A DNA stretch of 10,740 nucleotides, taken from Methanosarcina sp. (GTDB taxonomy: Archaea > Halobacteriota > Methanosarcinia > Methanosarcinales > Methanosarcinaceae). Positions 6,827-10,740 of the stretch are shown piece after piece. Position 1 is the stretch's first letter, and the number at the start of each line of letters is the position of its first letter. Location: NCBI GenBank assembly GCA_013331265.1, contig DUGS01000170.1:12712-23451 (forward strand), written 5' to 3'. A program made the translations under genes and the position numbers. The notes beneath the pieces were generated by a model. The model was given only the letters and a program-made list of their open reading frames with translations. It did not search any database and was not told the DNA's origin.

Positions 6827-6856
6827 CCCTGAGTCTTTAGCTCAGGGGTAGTTCAC
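6827..6856 (+). mobile_element. Hairpin resembling an IS200/IS605-type right end (omega-RNA stem), probable solo remnant
   Basis: CCCTGAG (6827-6833) pairs perfectly with CTCAGGG (6841-6847) around the loop TCTTTAG, followed by GTAGTTCAC ending at 6856. A C-rich/G-rich stem closed by a CTTTAG-like loop and followed by an AGTTCAC-like end is the pattern I know for right ends of archaeal and cyanobacterial TnpB-carrying IS200/IS605 elements, where it also forms the scaffold of the guide omega-RNA. No tnpA or tnpB gene lies beside it, so this would be a solo end left after decay or deletion. The base before the stem is A where I would expect C, consistent with decay. Identification is by pattern only. 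Confidence 0.45.
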
Positions 6857-7050
6857 GGTTCAGTTAACCGAATATATATGCTTCCAATTACTCTTTGTTA
6901 TTTATAAAAGGAAAAAGTAGATATTTATAACTCATATTTTCAGAATTAGTCATAAATATATCCAGAAACATATAACTAGTAGAAATATTTAATGTTTTTT
7001 ATAATCTTTCTGAAAGCTGGTGCTTTGAAAATCAAACATAACCTAAGACA

Positions 7051-7155
7051 TTAAAGCACATACCTCCAGCCATCTTTTTTCAGACTCTTCCTGTGAACCT
7101 CGTATCCGGGCATGAGTTCACCAACGAGATTCCAGAACCTTGCAGAATGGTTTTT
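7051..7155 (-). pseudogene. 3' remnant of a protein-coding gene
   Basis: Read on the minus strand, about 34 codons run from a stop at 7156-7158 to TAA at 7051-7053. They encode a peptide beginning ARFWNLVGELMPGYE and ending KKDGWRYVL. The codon choice and moderate GC content differ sharply from the AT-rich DNA on both sides, and the peptide reads like a folded protein's C-terminus, with aromatic residues and a basic helix. There is no suitable start and the coding look stops abruptly near 7150, so the 5' part was lost. A 7-base inverted repeat (7020-7026 and 7053-7059) brackets the stop and may be its old terminator. The parent family is not recognised. Confidence 0.5.
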
Positions 7156-7173
7156 CTAGTGTTACATAGTTAA

Positions 7174-7183
7174 TTTTTTATAG
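7174..7183 (+). promoter_or_regulatory. TATA box candidate for the integrase gene
   Basis: TTTTTTATAG lies about 55 bases before the ATG at 7235. With the usual archaeal spacing, transcription would start near 7205, giving a leader of about 30 bases that contains GGGG at 7224-7227 as a weak ribosome site. Confidence 0.4.
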
Positions 7184-7234
7184 AGTTTATTCTTTTTAAT
7201 TAGAAAACTATTCTTTAAATTTTGGGGCGTTAGT

Positions 7235-8758
7235 ATGAGTATACAGGAACAAGAAATTAATAAACATAGTTTGACTATACATAAATGCCTTCAAACTATA
7301 GAGGCTGATGATGATGATAACATTGATGTCATATCTGAATGGTTTGATGCTATTGGAAAAGAAAACAATGGTGCAAAAGAAAAAACGCAATTATCATATA
7401 TAAGAACATTGATTGAATTCTGCAAAATCATTAACAAGACACCATATGAAATAATTGAAGAAGCAAAGGTTGAGAAGAAAAAAATAATTGATATAGATGA
7501 TAGGGCAGTTAAAAAATATTTTGTTAAATATAAAAGAGTCATAATAGAAAAGAATAATGCTCCTAAAACAATATCCAGAAAAATAGCAACCATAAAAAGC
7601 TTTTTTGAGGTCAGAAATATTGATGTTCCAATTCGTCAAACAAAATCAAGATCATCAACACCAAAAAAGGAAAATAAACATATTCCAACAAGAGAAGACA
7701 TAAAGGAAGCCTTACATTTTGCGAACATTAGAAACAAGGCTATAATTCTTCTTCAGGCTTCATCAGGTCTTTCATCAATTGATGTTCGAAATATACCAGT
7801 ACGAACGATAAATGAAGGGCTGAATCAAGAGGATAATATAATAACATTTGATATGAGAAGAATAAAAACGGATGTTGATTTTATAACTTTTTGCAGTCCA
7901 GAAGCTACCGAAGCTATTAAAGCATACATGGAATACAGAAATCGACCACCATTCGCAAATACACAAGAAAAGAAAGACCAATATGAGAAAAGAAGAATTA
8001 GATCAGATGATGATTTTCTTTTCATAAATTCAAAAATCTCTGATGAATATCTTGTAAATTTTGATGAAAATTACAGGTTTATTTCTGATCAGGAAATTCA
8101 ACATGCTTACAGGTTAATAGAAAGAAGTTGTGAGAATAAAGCACCAAAAGGAACTCATTCTTTTATTCGAAGTCACAACATGAGAAAATTCTTTGCATCC
8201 ACAATCAGAAATCATGGACTTGAATTTACAACAATTGAGACTTTCTTAGGTCATAAAGTAAAAGGTTCTTTAGATAATTATACGGAAGCCGATATAAAAA
8301 TACTTAAAGAACAGTATATGAAAGTGCTTCCACATCTTATGATCTTGGAAGATTTGGAAGTCAAAACATTAGAAACATATGATTATAGGTTGAATTCCGC
8401 CAACATCGAAATTATGAATATTCAAAACACTGCAATGATGGAACTATACCCACTTAAATATGAGATCATGGAGCAAAGTAAAACTATTGTAGCGAAATAT
8501 GATACAATTATTAAACTGAAAAAAATGGATAATAAAAAATTAACAAATAAAATTAAAAGCCTTTTTGATGAAATTAAAGCATTAAAAGCTGATAGAAGTC
8601 AAGAAGAATTTGAACTGAATCAATATATTACGTCATATCAAAAAGACATTGATAATATTAATAAAAAATATAAAGTCAATATTCCAGCAACATTGGATCA
8701 ATTGGTTTATGACTGGAAGCCTGACGAGGAATTAAAAGAAAAAGAATTGAATTTTTAA
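7235..8758 (+). CDS. Tyrosine recombinase/integrase with long coiled-coil C-terminus
   Basis: Site-specific DNA recombinase of 507 residues, likely the integration and excision enzyme of a mobile element. The N-terminal SAM-like core-binding domain covers about 32-130; the catalytic domain covers about 148-360. Catalytic residues seen: beta-turn lysine K211 (RRIKTDVDF), H314-x-x-R317 (SHNMRK), G339-H340 (LGHK) and nucleophile Y349 (DNYTE). The first catalytic arginine, normally in a TGLRxxE box, is replaced by S180 in SSGLSSIDVRNI; R185 five residues on is a possible substitute. Residues 360-507 extend past the usual end and are rich in Lys/Glu/Ile with heptad-like spacing, probably a coiled coil. 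The gene is strongly AT-rich compared with the genes at 73-6179. ATG 7235 has only a weak GGGG ribosome site. Confidence 0.88.
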   Translation: MSIQEQEINKHSLTIHKCLQTIEADDDDNIDVISEWFDAIGKENNGAKEKTQLSYIRTLIEFCKIINKTPYEIIEEAKVEKKKIIDIDDRAVKKYFVKYKRVIIEKNNAPKTISRKIATIKSFFEVRNIDVPIRQTKSRSSTPKKENKHIPTREDIKEALHFANIRNKAIILLQASSGLSSIDVRNIPVRTINEGLNQEDNIITFDMRRIKTDVDFITFCSPEATEAIKAYMEYRNRPPFANTQEKKDQYEKRRIRSDDDFLFINSKISDEYLVNFDENYRFISDQEIQHAYRLIERSCENKAPKGTHSFIRSHNMRKFFASTIRNHGLEFTTIETFLGHKVKGSLDNYTEADIKILKEQYMKVLPHLMILEDLEVKTLETYDYRLNSANIEIMNIQNTAMMELYPLKYEIMEQSKTIVAKYDTIIKLKKMDNKKLTNKIKSLFDEIKALKADRSQEEFELNQYITSYQKDIDNINKKYKVNIPATLDQLVYDWKPDEELKEKELNF

Positions 8759-8770
8759 ATTATAATTAAA

Positions 8771-8791
8771 TTTTCTTTTTTTTAACTTTTT
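8771..8791 (+). terminator. Oligo-T transcription end for the integrase gene
   Basis: TTTTC followed by a run of eight T (8776-8783) and a further TTTTT (8787-8791) lies 12 bases after the integrase stop, a typical archaeal intrinsic termination tract. Confidence 0.5.
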
Positions 8792-8814
8792 CCGTAATAC
8801 CGTAACAAAAACTA

Positions 8815-9162
8815 TCATTTACATGATGCAAGATGTCTAAGGAGACATCTCATAATTAACGCTTTAGAAATTCCAAAATTTCGGGACATCAAATTTAATC
8901 TTTTTCGTGCTTCTTTTGAAAGCTTTATTTGAATTCTTTCTTCGTTGTCACCTTCCGATATCGGATATAATGTTAATTCAGTTGCAGATACATTTATTTT
9001 TTCTACATATTGATTTACATATTTGTTAAATGACTTATCATCTTCGACTGCAAGATATTGAATTTGTTTTTTTAAGTCCTTTGAAATTAGAAGTTCAAAT
9101 ACTCTTGAACCTTTATTTTCATCTTCATCAAGTATTTTATCATAGCCCTCATTTTTGTCCAT
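8815..9162 (-). CDS. Small DNA-binding protein with two ribbon-helix-helix-like modules
   Basis: A 115-residue product, probably a transcriptional or copy-control regulator of the element. After an acidic lead it has module 1 (about 20-56: strand RVFELLIS, helices DLKKQIQYLAVEDD and SFNKYVNQYVEKI) and module 2 (about 75-112: strand ERIQIKLS, helices KEARKRLNLMSRNFG and SKALIMRCLLRHL). Each follows the strand-helix-turn-helix order of ribbon-helix-helix proteins, which normally act as dimers of single modules; a tandem could fold as a pseudo-dimer. I chose ATG 9162 over ATG 9174 because GGGTGA (9172-9167) is then a ribosome site just before it, and the upstream TATA box predicts transcription starting near 9172, inside the longer version. 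It is convergent with the integrase. Function is inferred from fold pattern. Confidence 0.7.
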   Translation of the reverse strand: MDKNEGYDKILDEDENKGSRVFELLISKDLKKQIQYLAVEDDKSFNKYVNQYVEKINVSATELTLYPISEGDNEERIQIKLSKEARKRLNLMSRNFGISKALIMRCLLRHLASCK

Positions 9163-9166
9163 TTTT

Positions 9167-9202
9167 TCACCCATTTAATTTATTTACTATTTTTATATAT
9201 TT
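9167..9202 (-). promoter_or_regulatory. TATA box and ribosome site of the ribbon-helix-helix gene
   Basis: On the minus strand AAATATATAAAA (9202-9191) is a near-consensus archaeal TATA box centred about 25 bases before 9172. GGGTGA at 9172-9167 matches the anti-Shine-Dalgarno sequence and sits four bases before ATG 9162. Together they support the shorter start. Confidence 0.5.
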
Positions 9203-9448
9203 TTTCTGTGATTAATAAATCGGATCTGGAAGTATATAAACTAACTTTTCAAAATGTAAAAGGAAATTCTCCTTAAAAAAGGAAAAAACCTAGGAAAACT
9301 ATAAATATAATGACTCGATATATACCCCGAATAATAGACCAAAATAATATTTCATCCCCTCTCAAAATCAACTCCAAAATTATCCCCCGTCATTTTTTAT
9401 TTATTTAGAAAGTTAATGTATTATTTTATGATAAATAAGTATTTTATT
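9175..9448. other. AT-rich spacer between two regulator genes
   Basis: Apart from the TATA box above, it holds a small inverted repeat AAGGA-AATTC-TCCTT near 9259-9275, TATA-like words on both strands (AGTATATAAAC near 9231 on plus) and several short C-rich blocks near 9330-9390. No supported gene is visible. It could hold operator sites for the neighbouring DNA-binding protein. Confidence 0.3.
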
Positions 9449-9742
9449 TCATGTCCCCCTACTGGAAACTTCAACATCTATATGTGTCAGGGATGCAGGA
9501 TATGTTTTTTCGAGATACATTAAAGCTTCATAAATTTCTTCCTCTGTATATTTTTCTTCATCAATCATGATGTCAATAGCTTCTTCTTCTGTGTATATGC
9601 TTTCAAGGAAAAATAATTCATATAAAATTTTACATTCCTTCGAACAAAAATTCATATTAAATTGTATCGGAAATTCAGAAAATATTTTTGTGCATTGCTT
9701 TTCATTATCAATTATTATTTTATCGCAAAATCCACAATTCAT
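9449..9742 (-). CDS. Small treble-clef-like zinc-finger protein
   Basis: A 97-residue product with a likely single zinc site near its N-terminus: C3-GF-C6, then 26 residues, then C33-SKE-C37. The FCSKEC signature followed by a helix (KILYELFF) is typical of TRASH/MYM-like treble-clef fingers, which bind metal and mediate protein or DNA contacts. An additional C17 lies between. The C-terminal half is acidic and helical (YTEEEAIDIMIDEEKYTEEEIYEALMY is one block in part), without a recognised family. A good ribosome site (AGGGGGT) lies in the last codons of the preceding gene. Only four bases separate the two genes, so they are an operon. Small zinc-finger proteins of this kind are common in archaeal viruses and plasmids; the role here is unknown. 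Confidence 0.65.
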   Translation of the reverse strand: MNCGFCDKIIIDNEKQCTKIFSEFPIQFNMNFCSKECKILYELFFLESIYTEEEAIDIMIDEEKYTEEEIYEALMYLEKTYPASLTHIDVEVSSRGT

Positions 9743-9746
9743 GATT

Positions 9747-10740
9747 TTACCCCCTGATTTTGATTGTTAATTTTGGTGAAGTTATAGATTTAGCTTTTTC
9801 GTAGTCGTCAAAGCTCATTGTAGTTATCTGACATTTCGAATATCCCTCTATGAATTTGTTATGTCCACCAACGTAATAGAATTCTAGTTCTCTTTTTTCA
9901 GGATTCGGTTTTGTTTTTATGGTCATTCTATTCTGAAAGTATTGTCGGTTGACTACATCAAAATCTAATTCAATACCATCTTTGTTATTTCTGTATAACC
10001 CGTTTTCATTTCTGGATTTTAATCTGATTTCTTTACCGACTCGCATAAACCGGAATGGGATGGCATCATAAAGGGATTTCGTGACAGGGTGATTTATCGA
10101 ATTTGCGAGAATTGAATAATAATTCCTTTCACCAACTGGTTTATTTGATTGATATTCCTGGTGTTTGATTGTTATTGAACCCTTGTTTGTATTGGCAGCA
10201 TTATAAAGAGCGTCTATAATCAATTGCTTCTTTTCTTCTTGAGTTAATGAATCATTTAAAAGCCCATTTACCAACGATTCTAATTTATCCTCATTGACAT
10301 TGGTGAAGAATGTTTTGTCCTCTATTTTGCCCCTTATTTCATCAATAACATCATCTTTATTGCCTATGTCATAGTCGGAATATTGGCTTGAATTATTTAC
10401 AATCCCACATGAATTAATAATATTATTTTGTTGAGAACCGTAAATTGATTCATATATGTTTTTAAATAACTCAGGCTGACCTTCAATTATTTCTTTCATT
10501 CTCTGAAGCAACATATTTCTGTATTTCTGAATATTTTCATCTACTGCAATGTAAGGGTTCTTCGCATGGAGATTTCCTTCTGCTGTCAGAACGTATAAGA
10601 ACGGTTTTTTTGTGTTTGTTTTACGGATATAACCATATTTCATGTAGTTGTTTACAAGACCTCTAAAAGTGCTATATTTGGCTTTGTATCCTTGATTTTG
10701 GAGTGTTTTAAAAAGGTCTTTACTGCTATGGGAGTGCGGA
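9747..10740 (-). CDS. Winged-helix-like protein of unknown function, 5' end beyond the window
   Basis: An ATG at 10643 would give 298 residues, but the same frame stays open to the window edge and encodes clear protein: SSKDLFKTLQNQGYKAKYS, then TFRGLVNNY leading into MKYGYIRK. With the following KPFLYVLTAEGNLHAKNPY this forms a helix, a recognition helix and a wing, that is, a winged helix-turn-helix cut in two by the ATG. The true start is therefore probably to the right of 10740, and the gene is listed as partial. Downstream come a helical stretch (RNMLLQRMKEIIEGQPELFKNI begins it), an acidic linker, and a C-terminal domain of about 150 residues rich in basic and aromatic positions (for example FRFMRVGKEIRLKSRNENG) that I do not recognise. 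It is co-transcribed with the zinc-finger gene. Likely a DNA-binding protein of the element, perhaps a regulator or replication factor. Confidence 0.65.
   Translation of the reverse strand, partial: PHSHSSKDLFKTLQNQGYKAKYSTFRGLVNNYMKYGYIRKTNTKKPFLYVLTAEGNLHAKNPYIAVDENIQKYRNMLLQRMKEIIEGQPELFKNIYESIYGSQQNNIINSCGIVNNSSQYSDYDIGNKDDVIDEIRGKIEDKTFFTNVNEDKLESLVNGLLNDSLTQEEKKQLIIDALYNAANTNKGSITIKHQEYQSNKPVGERNYYSILANSINHPVTKSLYDAIPFRFMRVGKEIRLKSRNENGLYRNNKDGIELDFDVVNRQYFQNRMTIKTKPNPEKRELEFYYVGGHNKFIEGYSKCQITTMSFDDYEKAKSITSPKLTIKIRG

Larger units (their letters stand above)
6581..7234. other. Non-coding scar region between host operon and integrase
   Basis: About 650 bases without an intact gene. It holds an AT-rich inverted repeat (6631-6668), a tandem 23-base repeat (6751-6796), a hairpin resembling an IS200/IS605 right end (6827-6856), a second small inverted repeat CGGTT/AACCG (6857-6871), a 3' gene remnant on the minus strand (7051-7155), and the integrase promoter. 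A TATA-like ATATAAA at 6720-6726 could start a transcript just before the tandem repeat. No tRNA gene, a common integration target, was found. Confidence 0.5.

Noticed and set aside
6581..7234. tRNA gene as integration target
   Set aside because: No cloverleaf-like arrangement or TTCGA-type T-loop box was found on either strand by eye.
8796..8811. Repeat CCGTAA-TA-CCGTAA downstream of the integrase
   Set aside because: Too short to separate from chance in this AT-rich spacer.
9299..9355. Tiny minus-strand reading frame starting MKYYFGLLFGVY after GAGAGGGG
   Set aside because: Only 18 codons, the purine tract touches the ATG with no spacing, and there is no supporting context.

Overview
The window looks like chromosomal DNA of a methanogenic archaeon, most likely a Methanosarcina or close relative. 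The evidence is several secreted proteins that resemble the DUF3344 type, CARDB domains, a C-terminal tail like an archaeal sorting signal, oligo-T transcript ends, GGAGG/GGTGA ribosome sites, and very AT-rich spacers around coding regions of much higher GC. The genus is inferred from general knowledge, not from a database match.

Left part (about 1-6200) has ordinary host-like composition. First comes the membrane subunit EcfT of an energy-coupling-factor vitamin or metal importer, read rightwards; its other subunits must lie outside the window. Convergent to it is a secreted, C-terminally anchored DUF3344-type protein. A 478-base AT-rich divergent promoter region follows. Then a tight rightward operon encodes a large secreted protein with DUF3344-like, EF-hand and two CARDB regions, a second secreted DUF3344-type protein whose start overlaps the first gene, and a LolD/MacB-class ABC ATPase. 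The large protein is unusual: a two-segment membrane hairpin with a lipoprotein-like FSGC motif sits inside its second CARDB domain. No FtsX-type permease follows the ATPase.

Middle part (about 6200-7230) is a low-coding scar region. It holds one small predicted membrane protein on the minus strand, an AT-rich inverted repeat, a 23-base tandem repeat, a hairpin resembling the right end/omega-RNA stem of IS200/IS605-type elements, and a 3' gene remnant with composition unlike its surroundings.

Right part (about 7230-10740) is AT-rich and looks like an integrated element (provirus or integrative plasmid). It carries a tyrosine recombinase with a substituted first catalytic arginine and a long coiled-coil tail, a small protein with two ribbon-helix-helix-like modules, a small zinc-finger protein, and a winged-helix-like protein whose 5' end lies beyond the window edge. 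The integrase reads rightwards and the three regulators read leftwards towards it, as in many archaeal mobile elements. The loss or displacement of the ATPase's permease partner beside this scar region suggests, but does not prove, that integration events rearranged the operon.
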